This document shows positions 38,681 to 51,736 of a stretch of DNA of 64,000 nucleotides, piece after piece. The translations under genes were made by a program, and so were the position numbers. A model generated the notes under the pieces. The model saw only the letters and a list, made by a program, of their open reading frames with translations. It searched no databases and was not told the origin of the DNA. The DNA lies in contig CM039193.1 of assembly GCA_008360975.2 (NCBI GenBank), positions 13,134,501-13,198,500 of the forward strand. The letters run 5' to 3'. The first letter of the stretch is position 1; the number at the start of each line of letters is the position of its first letter. This DNA is from Lichenostomus cassidix. Its lineage: Eukaryota; Chordata; Aves; Passeriformes; Meliphagidae.

Positions 38681-41600
38681 AGTGGTAAGCTCTCCTGAAG
38701 GGTTTCAGTCCTGTACACTGAGGATAGAGCAACGTGTTTTGTTATTTGGTACAGCCTTGTAATGTCCTGGAGTAAAGGCAGAAGAAAGCCAAGTTTCAAA
38801 GCAGCACAGTAATGAATTTATCTTTTGGAAGTAATGTGGCATTCCTATCAAGTCCTTATGCTGTTATAGACAACTGCTGAATCTGGAATAATTTCTGGTC
38901 CCACTAGAAAAGTGTATGCACAGATAACTGACCAGAGAAGGAAAACATTTACACACATAGCAAATAAATGTTTTGAAACCAAAGTGCATCTCAGCAGAAA
39001 GTGCAAGTGAGCTACTTACATGCCACTGGTCTCAGAAGTAGAGCTCCCCATACAAGTGCATTAAGTTGCATCTCCCTGCTCCTGGCCTCCCATTTTTAAG
39101 GGATAAAAAATGGCAACTAATTTTCTGCTGTGTCCTTGATCACCAAGCACAATGGTGCATTTCAGTATCTCACAGAAAATGAAAGAAGCTATTTTCCCCA
39201 TGAAAGCAGAAATAAAACTTGGATGTGTGAATCAAATGTTGGAAGAGAAAGTCACAGAGGCAGAGAAACTTGATGAATCCCCACAGGTTTTTCAGGGGAC
39301 CACATTCAAGAAAATCACCAAGGGATTGGAGGAAAAACAAAAAATAATCAAACCAAACCACAAATAAACAAACAAAAAATCCAGGTCAAGGGCAAAGGGT
39401 AATATGAGATTTGACACAAAGACTGAAGCAGAGACTACAGACTAAGGCAAAGACTCAATTATAAACACACATAATAATTACCTGAAGAATTAATCCCATT
39501 GTTCTTTTCTTCTACTTCCAGATATATTTACACTTATGAAAGGGTGCTGAAATAGGGTCACATTTGCATCAGGAGAGCATTGAGGCCTCTGATTAGATAC
39601 ATATCAAACCCTAATAAAAGTCAATAGATAGACATACAGAGAAGAGAACATATGGTGCAGGGGAGAAGGGTAGGAGGAAATGATATAATTAACACAAATG
39701 TTTATTGTATTTCATTTTACAGAAACTTATCTACAATGACTTCTAAACAGAAGTAATAAATGCAGAAGGCTGAAGTACTAAAAGCATCACTGAAGATGTA
39801 AGCCACCTCCACTGGAAATTAATATTTAAAAAAGAATACAAGAAAGGAAATAGATCAGTTTATCTATATTCCACGTATATTAGAAGATTCAGATACTGCA
39901 AAAATAGAAAAGTCCTAACTGCTCTCTATGATGTGGTGTTAATACTTGCTTTGTGCTATATTTGTCTGCAATTCTAAATACTATGATTATAATCCTCAGA
40001 TGTTTTCTCCAAAGTGAATTTTTTTAATAGACTGAATTGTCCATTCTCCCCATTGTTTGAAATATTTTGTTTAAAAAATTCTCCCTTAAATAAAGGCAGT
40101 GGGAGGATAAAAAGGGAAAAAGTGAAAGGATATGGAGCCACCTCATATAATAAACAATTTAATATCATGTCCCAAGGTGAAACTCCTTCCAGCCTTTAAC
40201 AACTCCATGCAACTTTCCCTTACTTCTGTGCAAGAATTATGTTTCACATACACTTACATGTGCAAAATAGAAACAGGAGAAGTAGGGGGATAACAAAAGT
40301 TATCTCAGCTTTGCAAAGCTTGAGATTGTCAGATAAAAGGCAAAATCTGAAGGTTCTGAATTTATTATTTGGAAACAACCCCGTGGTGGAAGCACTCAGC
40401 AAGCAGTGTTTGCATGCTGTGAGAACACAGGCTCACTAGTTTGAAGCAATCTGTACATCTGAGGAGGGGAAGAGTTTGCACATGAGGCCTGTTCTGCAGA
40501 GACTGAACATGTGTACTGTATTCCTACAATTGTATGGAGGTCTCGTGCATAAACCTAAGGGTTCCACTGGTGTGGGAATGCCAAGTTATTGACAGATTCC
40601 AACCCACTGACAACAAAGATGGAGGTCAAACAGCATTACTCGCTGGCTTAAATCAACAATTTCACATAATGGGCATGAGATAGTGTTTTGGAGAAATAAA
40701 TATGCTGCAGAAATTCTAAACCACATCAGTATTTTAGACTCAACTTTCAAATATGATCATCTTGGTTTTGTATACTGTTCAGGTCGACTCAAACAGCAGT
40801 ATTTAATCTATGAGAGTATTAAGGGCACACACAGCCTATATTTACATACAATCAATCCTTTACATGGCTAGAAATACAAATTTCTAAAGGTTTTTAAAAA
40901 CACTAATATACAACCATAATTAGTATGTCGGGAGTGCAGCATTTTAGGTTACTGTCACGTTATCTTCAGCACACTTCAACACCCAATAAAGCTCACAGTT
41001 TGCCATAACCCCCCAAGGAACACGTGGTTAATTTAGCTTCCACAAAGCCTAAGATCAGCTGGCTTTTGAATCTCCACAAGGAGTTAAAATGCAAAAGAGC
41101 AAAGCATTATCACATCGCAGCCTATGAGAGCTCACACTGCATGGCAAGCTAGAATGCTTTAAGCTAATTATGTTTATAGCTAACCAAATCCAATTTCAGC
41201 AGTCCACTGTAGCTCTAGTCTGTTACTGCCATTTTACATAAGCTTCATTTATTTTGAATTTTCAACTATTAAGACAAAGTCTGCCTTCGGTTTCTTTCAA
41301 GTGTTTCATGCTGGGAAATGAACTCTTCTCTAAGCAAATAAACTATTTTTTTACTCCCAAAGCTAGTGCTAGGTTGTAAATGTTAATGCTTTCAATACAT
41401 TCAAAATACCTGCAAACCAAAGATAGGGCTTAAAAATGAGAAACTGTAATTAAGAGCTCTGATATAATGGACAGAATAGTAAGGAAACAAACCTATCTAG
41501 CATTCTTTCTCTGACAATTAAAAAAAAAAATACTAGAGGTATTTAAATGTGAATCTATTACTGTTTACACTCTCAAGTAAAACCCTAGTCATAATGGCCA

Positions 41601-41766
41601 GTGAATGTTCTCCCAAACCTTAAAAATTCTTCAGAGCCACTTGAAGGGACCCTTGCTGCAGCCCTAAGGACAAACTTCAAGGGTTAGGAAATACATTGTC
41701 TTTACTTCAGACCTTGGTGGGATTGGTGACAGAAACACTGAGTGCCAAAAATGATGCATTCAAGGG

Positions 41767-41793
41767 GGAAGGAAGGAAGGAAGGAAGGAAGGA
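41767..41793 (+). repeat. (GGAA)6 microsatellite
   Basis: Six uninterrupted GGAA units plus a partial seventh, preceded by a run of G. GGAA arrays are ETS-factor binding cores, but this one is short. Confidence 0.9.
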
Positions 41794-43481
41794 GCAATGG
41801 TCCTGAGCAGCCACCAAAGGAGCTCCTTCTGCAGCAAGGGATGAAGTGACATCTATGGACACACTGTGGGCAGTGAGGCCAAGTTTCCAACCACTCAGCT
41901 GACAGCAACCTGCAAACTTTGGACCAGCAAGCAATTATTTTCAAGATAAAAATATGCCAAGCTAAAAACATCACGTGGCTTTTGATCCAAGAAACAGTAC
42001 CATGTCAAGCAATTACATAAAGCTATAAGTACTTCAGAGGCCCATAATTCTGTCACTCTCCAATTAATTCCTGCATCACAAGTGTGAAATTTTGTGGTGG
42101 GAATGTGGCTTTTATGAAGTCTTGACTAAACTGCCAGTTTCTTCATCTGATATTCACCACAGTGCTGCTTCTTGATCTTACAGAAAATGAATTTTGTATA
42201 ATTCCATGGCAGCAGTTGCTAACCTGTGATCCACCTCTGCTCTATCACTTTGTTGAGTCTTTTTCATTTATTGTGAACATTGACTGAACCTAAAAAATCC
42301 GTTATCTCAAAAGGACTTATGTATTAAAAGGTAACACACTGTGGTAATGAATTCCATTAAATTATTGCATAAAGAAAAAACATACAATCAACAGAATATA
42401 GAGTCCTCTGAGGTTATTAGACTTACATATCTGATCACAATTGCAGAGAAAGGCCAGCAGGAATTACCAAAAGGCAAAAAGTTGGAAATAAGGTCTAAAA
42501 TAACATCAGGAAGCACTAAGTAAATGTCTTAACTTTTCAGAGTTTGAAATTGATTTATCTTCAAGAAGAGCGTAAGCAAGTCATTATTTGTCTTAAGGTC
42601 ACAATAGCAGCCTGATAAAACCTATTTAAAAGAGTTGCTGGTTTATGCAAATCAAGACTCACTTCTTAAGTGGTTACTGTCACCTTGAGTAAGAACCAAA
42701 TTTAAGATTGCATTTTTTCCCCACCAGTGCAAGTGCCTACTTGTTCTGGTGAGTAATAATTGAAACCTGGCTGCTGTAGGCAGATGAAACAATTATTAGG
42801 GCAGTGCTATAATACTCTAAGTCACTGTAAAAGCAGACTTGGGCATAATGAATTATTCCAGCATCACACAAAATACCCTATCACAGGGAAAAATACCAAA
42901 ACAACAAGATAGTCTCTTACTCCAGAGTTTCAAATTTTGGCTTGTGTATAATGCTCAAACTGTATTTCTACTTTAATAATATAACTTGACATTACATATC
43001 ATGGAAAGTTCACAGATTCACCTGCAGAAGAACAGCAGATTTATTGGGTTGTGGTTTTTTAAAATATATTAAAGCATGAGTATGCTTAAAAGATGCAAAG
43101 TAAAAGTGAAATTGAAACCCATAAATATACTAATAAGTGTTAGGTAAAATATTTGCCAGAGCATGCATTTCTATTTTACAGACTGCTAATCCATCATAGT
43201 GTCACTAACATTGCAACAGACACACTCAGACTGCTGTGCTTATTACTTTTTAATGCATCACTCCATTTTAAACATTAATACTAACAAGTTCAGGCCATAA
43301 TATAGTCATCCTTTCCATCCATATAAAGGAAAAAATCATCACCCACAAATACCAGTTTATACTAAAATTTTACTTATAAGCACACAACACTAGATAGATT
43401 TAAGAAAAATACAGAGAAAAAAAAAAAGAAGTTCTGACTCAAACTTATCATGTGTTTTCCCACCCCAATATTTTGTGTGTT

Positions 43482-43522
43482 GGAGGGCTGAGGCTTTGAG
43501 GGGGTTGGTTTGGTTTAGGGGG
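43482..43522 (+). other. G-rich tract, possible G-quadruplex
   Basis: GGAGGG (43482-43487), GGGGG (43500-43504) and GGGGG (43518-43522), with GG pairs between them, give several ways to form a two- or three-tier quadruplex on the plus strand. Confidence 0.35.
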
Positions 43523-46500
43523 TTTTTATGCCATGGAAACACTTTTGCTTGATCTTCGATTGGATCCAATAAACTAGATTTAGATAATGGACTCAATGCA
43601 GTGTTTGAGCAAAGGCCAGTGACACCAAAAAAATGTTAAGACATAGACCCCAAGAGCTGCCCCGAGCATTACACAACCTGATACTTAATTTGGTACTTGT
43701 AAAAGAAGGCTTCCTATTTTTCCTCCAATACAATTTATTCTCCCATCAGTTTGTTTTCCATTGCTGTGTGTCTCTGTTTTCAGTTCTCACCTTTATTTAT
43801 TGCAAGTCCTGCTTTTTCAAACCACAGAGAGGTGTTGCCCATTTTCTCACAAAAACACATCAAACTCCCTCAACAGTTTTCCAACTACTTTGATCCCTCA
43901 ATTCCATGCTTCCGTCCTCTGGAAATGTAATGAAGGCTATTTCATCCTAGATACCCTTCTGATTCCTACAGACTGCTGGAGAAGAGAAAGCCATCAAATC
44001 ACAGCATTTGCTCAGTTCTCTCTCAAATTACCATAAATTTGAATCGCAGAAGCCATTCAGTCTCCAGAACTCCAGGAAAAGCCTCCTTTCAGTGATGCCC
44101 TGTGCTCTAGAGACATTTACCTCATAATCAAGTGGTACAGCCACAAGCCCCTGAGGGCACCATTGCCATCCATCACCCACTGAGCCCCCTGACCCCCTCA
44201 GCAGTGCACTGTTGATTCCCTGGGCTACTCCTCCTCACCAGGGAATCTCCACCTGAGGTACCCTCTACTCACACTGCTTAAAATCCTCCTCCCAAGCAGC
44301 TGTCCTAGGAAAATCCTTACTTTCCTTCAAGCTTTAAAATCTAAAGTCAGACCTTTTTTTAATTGCCAAAGTAAAGCAATACTATGGCATTTTTGTCATC
44401 AAGGAAAACTACAACACATCAATGGCACCTCTTTCCAACAGTTTTGTCCCAGCAGTCAGGAGTCTGGTAGGTTTGCTAAACCAATTACTCCCAGGCAAAC
44501 CAAGATAGTCACAACACACAGCTGAGAAAATGCAGATCTCTGAAGAGATAAGCTCACCCAAATCAACTAAATAAAAAAAGTTTCATTTTCCCAAGACAGT
44601 ATTTAGTTATTCTGGATACAACCAGGACATGCCCAGTCTTTAACCTACAGATACACAGTGTCAACTACAGCCCTTTAGCCAAGTGAACTCTTTCACACCA
44701 CCCTGGGTAACATCTGATCCCACAGCCTGTTGGCAGCAAGAGGCAGATCTGACAACAGCCAACACTTCAAGGAGCACTTTTTAGAGCAGCAGTTACATAT
44801 TTCTTGAAGCTGTAAGAGCAGGGAACTGCAGTAGTTGAAGACAACACATGTCATCTTTCTGGGCATCTTGCCTTTCCTGTACTACCCAGAGAGCTGGTGT
44901 TATGCATTCTGAAGAAGTGTAGATGAAGTGACTAGGGATTTATTTTAAAAAACTGAGTGTCCTAATTGCCCTTATTTACCACAACTGGCACAATATGCAC
45001 CCCTCAGCATCCTGCCACCCCCATCCTGAGACTGAAATACAGTAGAGCACACGCTGCTCAAGAATACAAATTGCCAACGGGGAAAAGTAATAATCTCAAG
45101 GCTTGCATCATTTCACAGTCGAGTTGTTTGAAGACAGGCTAGCCATTACATAGAGCAGCTGTGTTATCTGGCTTTTCCTTTCATTCATTTACAGACTTGA
45201 GCTGCTTTTCTAACTCTATTGAAACTATTTTCCTCATTAGCGGTTTTTGTTCAGTATGCAGGGAACTCAGCTAGAGCAGAAACACACAAAGGTTTCCGTT
45301 CTGTATACGTCGATATTTTAGGGACATTGTTAGATTGGAAGCCTGTCAGGGACCTCCAGATATGTTACAGTATTGGCTGGAATTCACCAGGACATGACAG
45401 AAAGATCTGTCTTCACAAACTTGTGCCACCTTTTTTCACAGAGCTGACTGACATGACTGCATCTTGGTGGCATCAGTCAATGTGAGGATCAAAGACTCTT
45501 CCATTTGCAAAACAGAATGGCCCAACAGAAATAAAATTCAATATTTTCAGACATTCAGTTTTTCGTGCCCAGAAACAAGGGGCATTCTACATTCTTCCAA
45601 GTAGAAAAGCTTCATTAAAAAAACCAAAACACTGCAACCTGAGGAATAAGAGTTGCCAGTTCTTTTTTTCATTTGACTGGGTTTTTTTCTACATTCCAGA
45701 ATGCAAAACTTAGGCAGAAAGCTGCAGTTAAATACAAGATGGGATTTAAAACCATACTATCAGGAAAAAATATCAGGTTAACAGGGATATCTCTTAGTTC
45801 TTTAATATTTCACTCTTAATGATCCTTCACCAACAGATCTGTTCCAATTTTCACACTGGAATGCTCTCCCATTATTATATTGAAATATTTGTTGTTATCT
45901 CTGTACCAGTAGTAACATACACACATACAGGGAGAGAAATACTTAAAATAAATCCTATAAATTCAGGATTTACAAAGAGGCTTCCTATGTTTTAGACCTC
46001 TTTCCAATACTACCACAAACAACTGTGCTTTAAACCTCAATTTTTCCTCTTCTCCATCATATTCTCTTAACCCTCCTATCTCTTTCCCTTTGTTTAGGGG
46101 AGTAGGTTTCCTTTCTTTTAAATTCCACTCTTGCTCATCTTCTATGATGTAGATGCTTAACAAATAGAAAAATAACAATACAGTTATCACACCAAATAGC
46201 CTTTCACCTTTCAGTAAAAATGTTTGTATTTTGAAGGATTTTTCTCTTCAAGTTAGACCAAGTTATAACAAAACATTGCAGGTTTAGAAGTCTTCTTCCC
46301 AATGGACACTGTTCCCTCATTTTAAAAAACAGCATTCTACATAGGAGAAAAATATTCTGCAAAATCCATTAGTACTCCATAAAAGTCTCATACAGAGGTA
46401 TTTACATAATGAACTGCAATTACTCACATTATATTTACCTAGTGAAAAATGAAGCCATTGTGTGCAGCGAGACGCGTCTGTTCTGCACTAATACACGCAC

Positions 46501-46874
46501 AGAGGAAGTTACCTGGTGAAATAACACATCAATCACGGGTTAACACCAAGCCTGCACCCGTGTAATGCCATTTCCAGTTCATTAAAGGAAACCAGCTGCA
46601 GAATCTGCCATTGTGCCAGCCTGTCAGGCCTCAGCAAGAGGTGAGGAAGGGATGTGCAGTGAGCTTGAGAGTGGTTTGTGGTGGGCAGGGAAACCCTTTG
46701 TGCTGAAAGTGCTGTGACTGTGATCATCATCAGCTTCACAGATTTCACACACACTAAGTCTGCCTACACTGGAGCAGAGCCCTCAGCTCCTGGCTAATCA
46801 GTATTGTGTTATATAAACAACACCAGAGGGAGGGCTGGAGTAGCAATCTACCAGCACAGGTACTGAAGTCCTGG

Positions 46875-46985
46875 AGTCTCAGAATGGGTCAGGTTAGGAG
46901 GGACCACAGTGGTCCAGCCTACCTGATCAAGCAGGGTTATTCTAGAGCACAAAGTCCTGAAGCTGAATCCTGCCAGGAGAAATTA
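46875..46985 (-). mobile_element. CR1 LINE 3' end fragment (inverted)
   Basis: On the plus strand it reads AGAATGGGTCAGGTTAGGAG, GGACCACAGTGGTCCAGCCT and CAAGCAGGGTTATTCTAGAG. This is the reverse complement of a common avian CR1 3' terminus, with a small deletion in the middle. The right end fades near 46985. Confidence 0.88.
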
Positions 46986-49900
46986 TTTTCTTTGCTGACA
47001 CCACAAACCCGCATATGTATTTTAAAATTTAATGAAAACTTGATAGAGGAAACATCTGCTCTACTTACTGAGTTCAGAGTTCACAGGCTACGTGAGGCTG
47101 GCTGAGCCTTCTGTTAGTAAGCATGCAATGTTCAAAAATGCCTACAATATCAGCCAGCAAACTGGGTGGTGATTTCTGGATTAGAAGGAATTTGATAGAT
47201 TTTTGCACACATCTGAACATTGTCAGTTTTGGGCAAGCACATTTTTACTATATCTTGGACTTTTATTGACACATTCGTACATGAAGTATCATTCACTAGG
47301 GAGCACCTGCAGATCAGATGTAGTTTCCTCTGTACCACACTTTTGAGCCTTTCTTCTCAAAATTAAATATTGGGAAACTACATAACAACTTCATCTGATT
47401 TATCAGAATGAGGCTGTTCTGAAGTGCTCTGATAGAACAGTAATCTACCCTTGTTAGACTGAAAAGTAAAACGCAGCTATGTTTAGACCTTTTGTAACAG
47501 TTCTTAATTCTACTTTTCAATATTAGCCAAATCAATCATTTAGGACTATTTTCCTTTCTGATGTTGTTCTAAAATGACATGATCTTTGCCTGGTAGCTGT
47601 GTGAGTGCAGCAGGTCTCCACAGCATATAAAGACTCCTGCTGTGCTACAGCAATAGTTCCTCAGCTTACATATCCTTTAACAACTATATTCAACAGCTGC
47701 TACAGCATGTCACAGTCCTCTTCAGAGGCATGTGGGATGGAGGAGAGGATAAGAATCAGATAGAGAAGTGGAGTTCAAGTAGCTGCAACCAGGGACTTTA
47801 AAACACAGAAACTTATGCTGTTAGTTCTGTGCACACATGCATCATCTAAAATTAAAATAGAAAAGGATTACTGCAGCAACAATTTCAAAAAATTAAAATA
47901 CATCAGAATCACCTTCTCAAAGCCCCTGCTAACATAAGATAAACAGCTTCAACTCAGTCTTCTCCTCCTTTCCTTAGCTGCTCCTTTTTCAGGGATTAAG
48001 ATAGCTTTAAAATTTAACTTACAGATAAGCACTTGTCTACCAAAATAAAAGCTCATTTTTGATCTTAATACCTTCAGTTAAAACAAACAAAAAAAAATAA
48101 AAAACATTTTTCTCACCAAAAAACCAACAAAGTAAATTACAATTTTGCATGAGAAAAGAAAAATTAAGCTCATGACGCATTTTTTAGTCAGTGACATTTT
48201 TCACTTTCATAAGTACACAAAGAATAATATAAGCAACTTCAACATCCCTGCTAAATAAACTCACCTTTCTGCACAGGAAGGCCATCTAAGTGAGATACTA
48301 CTGCATTTGATGAAGGGTTTTGTACTGTGCCAGTCAGAGGTCTTGACTCAATTTTGTACCTTAAGCCACAAAACAAGCATTTCTGAGATAATGCAGAAGA
48401 AAAGTCCAAATACTTTTCTTACTGTAAATTAGTGAAAAAGGCAGCTAGAGGAAGAACAATGAAGAACAATCAAGAGGAATTATATTCTACAAGAACAGAA
48501 TTTTGTCACAGTCATGGGAAATAAGAGCCAGGATGGGAAAACAACAAATGGGCTGCCCCACAGGGCTGGAGCACAGCACCTGAGACAGGCAAAGATATGT
48601 GCCCCAACACCCACAAGAGAACACAGAGAGAGATCAGTTATTCTCTTAGGAGCAAAAAAAAAATTTGGGACATTTGCAACTCAGAGTAAAAACACACAGT
48701 GAAAAGAAAGGTATATAAACATAAAATTCTCAGTTATATTGATGGCAGCCACTTGAATCAGATGAGCTCAAGAAATGCTCCTATGACAGGGACAACATAG
48801 CATTCAGTTAAGACTGACCAGAGAAACTAATCATAAATTGAAATTAAATATTTTTAAAATCCCACTGAACCCAAGAAGCACATCTTGTTCCAGCTACTAC
48901 TTGTTTCCATAGTTATAAAGGTGAAGGATAAGATTGTGGCTGAAACCAGCAGATGCAAAATTTACAGAGCTGCCTGTCAAACCTGAGGAGATGCTACTGT
49001 AGAAATAAATTAATAGTGCTAATAGCTTAGCTGTTTTTTCCACCTTAAGTGGTATTAGTTCTGTTTCAGCAGTTTAAGCCAGTGCTTGACACATTCAAGT
49101 CTATCCTAATTGTCCCTCCCCAAGTCCCAAACCATGCCTTTAGTGGAGGGTAATGTGAAAAGCAGACTTTCAGTAACTCAAACTTGTAAAGTGTTCCCTC
49201 CTTCTGCACAGTCCCCCCCAGAATCACTCGAACACCATTTGTGTCCAGGTTGACACAATGTAACTCCAGCACTTATTTCAATGAACTGTGCAAGGAGAGT
49301 AACCCAAACACAAGGCTTTAAACCAAAACAATCCACTGCTAAACATGTCCTAAAAAGAGGGGAGTGTAAGTGCATCCTGACTCTCAGTGCAGCTGGCAGG
49401 CCTGCCAGCATCAATCAGAAAAGGGAAAACTATTTCCAGCAAAAGAGATTCTTTTACCACCCCTGAGATGCTGATCACCAGGGTCAGGTTGTACACAAGT
49501 CCTCTGCAACAAGGACAGCAAGAGCCAGACAAATGAAGTTCAACCACATTGTGTCACACACAAGCCCAGGAGTTTATACCTTTACTGACACATTAAATTT
49601 TTGAGACAGTATGATGCATTTTATAAAAGTGTTAGGAATAGCTTATTTGAAGTCTGAAGTTTAACTATGCATGGAACTAGTACACAATGGGGAGAACAAG
49701 AACTAAGTTGGGTCCTTTTGTTTGTTTTTAACTACCAGAATTACTCTTTGGAGTTGGACTAGAGCTTAAGTGAAATTACTGCACACAGGAGTAAGAGCTA
49801 GAACAAATTCATTATTATGGATCTAAAGTAACACTGTGGCAAAGCATACAAGAAGTTATTAATTGCATGTATACAGAATGACATAAAAACTTTGCATGAA

Positions 49901-50876
49901 ATGAAACTGCAGGCAGATATGTACTCTCAGCATCAGCAGGTGGCATTAGTAGAGCATATTTTACGTGTTTCTTAGCTGAAGCCTTAGGCTACTTTAAAAA
50001 AATACTTGGCAACTGTGAGTTAATTAAATTGTAAAGTGGCAAACAGTGGTACTAGTAAGAGTTATATGCCCACAGGAGACGAATCAATTGTGTCAGTCTC
50101 TAAGGAGCAGGCTGGTAAACCTTCAAATCAAGAAAAGCCTATTACTTACTTACTAGTCAAAAAGACACTGTACTTTCCAGTTTCAACAGCTGAGTACCTT
50201 CAGAATGGAATTATTCTAGAATGAGACCCTAGAAGACATAGAATAACCTCTCAGTTCATGTTAAATATGTAAACCAGGAGTAATGCCAGATAAATACATA
50301 GCTAGTTAGGGTAAACACATTATGGAGTTGCCATATCAATAAAAAGGAAATTTTGTTTAAAACTTGCAGGACTTTGAAGCCACCAATTGAAAAGATCTTC
50401 ACTGCTGGAAACCTTGCCATTACAAGGTAAAAATCCAAGCAAAACAGCACACTATAATAAAAGCTATTTGATTCTTTTCATGGATTTCAGCTTTTATTCT
50501 GTGCCCTGTCATTATACCTGTTCTGTAATTGAGATATTAGTACAGTTACCCAGGACTTGACTAGAAAGACAAGTTATTCTTTCCTGACATTACCTGTGAT
50601 TTATTTCAAACTTTTGGGACTGAAGACTCAGAAAGAAATTGCATGCCTTGTAGATGCTTTCACACCTATTCTGGGACTGAGTAAGAAAAAGAAAATGCTG
50701 TACAATGCAGGACAGTCCTGTTGAACCCAGGGACAGCACAGTGCACATCCATGTTCCAGCCAGCACCCATCCTACTGCACAGTCAATCTAGCAATGGTTC
50801 AAGAGAAGAGCAGCACACAGGCCTCAGGGAGTCACCACACTGGCTCCCTGACCATCCCCCCACCACTCAGCAGGGG

Positions 50877-50894
50877 AAAAAAAAAAAAAAAAAA
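50877..50894 (+). repeat. A18 homopolymer
   Basis: Eighteen uninterrupted A. The sequence to its left is moderately GC-rich, so a retrocopy tail is conceivable, but I recognise no parent transcript. Confidence 0.9.
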
Positions 50895-51645
50895 TTACAC
50901 CATATGAACCCTTTGGGAAAGGGCATTCAAGTCTCCAGGATACGAATTCGCCCGTTAAACATCGCTGCCTCCATGCCAAGTGCCCATCTGTGCTACAGGC
51001 TGGTTTGGAGAGCTGTGTCTGGCTTTTGTTCATGAAAATCTCTTTTCTCATGGTGTATACCGGGCAGATTAAGAAATATTTACTAGACTGGTTCCCCAGC
51101 AAAAAATCCCCAACACTGAGCACTGTAGACAAACACAGTTCAACCCTTCCCAGCAAATTCCTCATGCATGGAGAACCCAAACTGTCAGGATGGAGGTAAA
51201 TGAATTGACACACAGAGAACAGCAGTTCTCAAGATCCAGCAACAGCTAAACTTCACTTCAATGCTTTCTGCCAGGGTAAGTCCACATCAGCATCTGCCTC
51301 AGCACACTGCACAAGACATGCTCCAAGTCTTGGCTTTGACTAAACCAACTACACCATTCCGACCAGATTTCCTACTTCTCAGACCTTGGATTGTTTCATT
51401 AACCCTTGGATACCTCACTCATCTTTTGCTGCAAGATTCTTCTCTGCTTTTCCCATGTGCAGTTTAACTTCTTACCAAATAATCTGCCCTTTACCTATGC
51501 TTTTGTTCACTTTTTCCTGCTGTACATTCTGTTTTTCCTTTTTCTGCTAAGATAAGGAGTTTAGAGAATACACCAGTATTTTGCAAAAGCTTTTATTGTT
51601 ATTTTCATGCTCCTCCCATTTCAGTCTCAGTTCTTCTCTGTTTAC

Positions 51646-51736
51646 AACACCTACCAAAAAAACCCAAAAAAAACCAAACAAAAAAACCCCAAAAAACAAA
51701 ACCCCAGCCCACAAACCACCACCCAACACACACACT
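51646..51736. repeat. Low-complexity A/C tract (G/T on minus strand)
   Basis: About 90 bp composed almost only of A and C, with clusters of CCC and CCCC, ending in an ACACAC stretch. The minus strand carries at least four runs of three or four G in T-rich spacers. An open frame through it gives a repetitive K/T/P/N-rich peptide and is an artefact of composition. Confidence 0.85.

Larger units (their letters stand above)
36976..46874. other. Upstream intergenic DNA, proximal part
   Basis: AT-rich sequence upstream of the CACNA2D3 promoter. I can support no gene here. It contains a short tandem duplication of about 22 bp near 38635-38680, a GGAA repeat (41767-41793), a G-rich tract (43482-43522) and sequence at 41081-41260 and 46440-46640 that reads like conserved regulatory DNA. 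Open frames are all under about 100 codons and lack recognisable motifs. Confidence 0.5.

Noticed and set aside
50824..51213. 129-codon minus-strand open frame
   Set aside because: It runs through the A18 homopolymer, giving a poly-Phe stretch, and shows no family resemblance.
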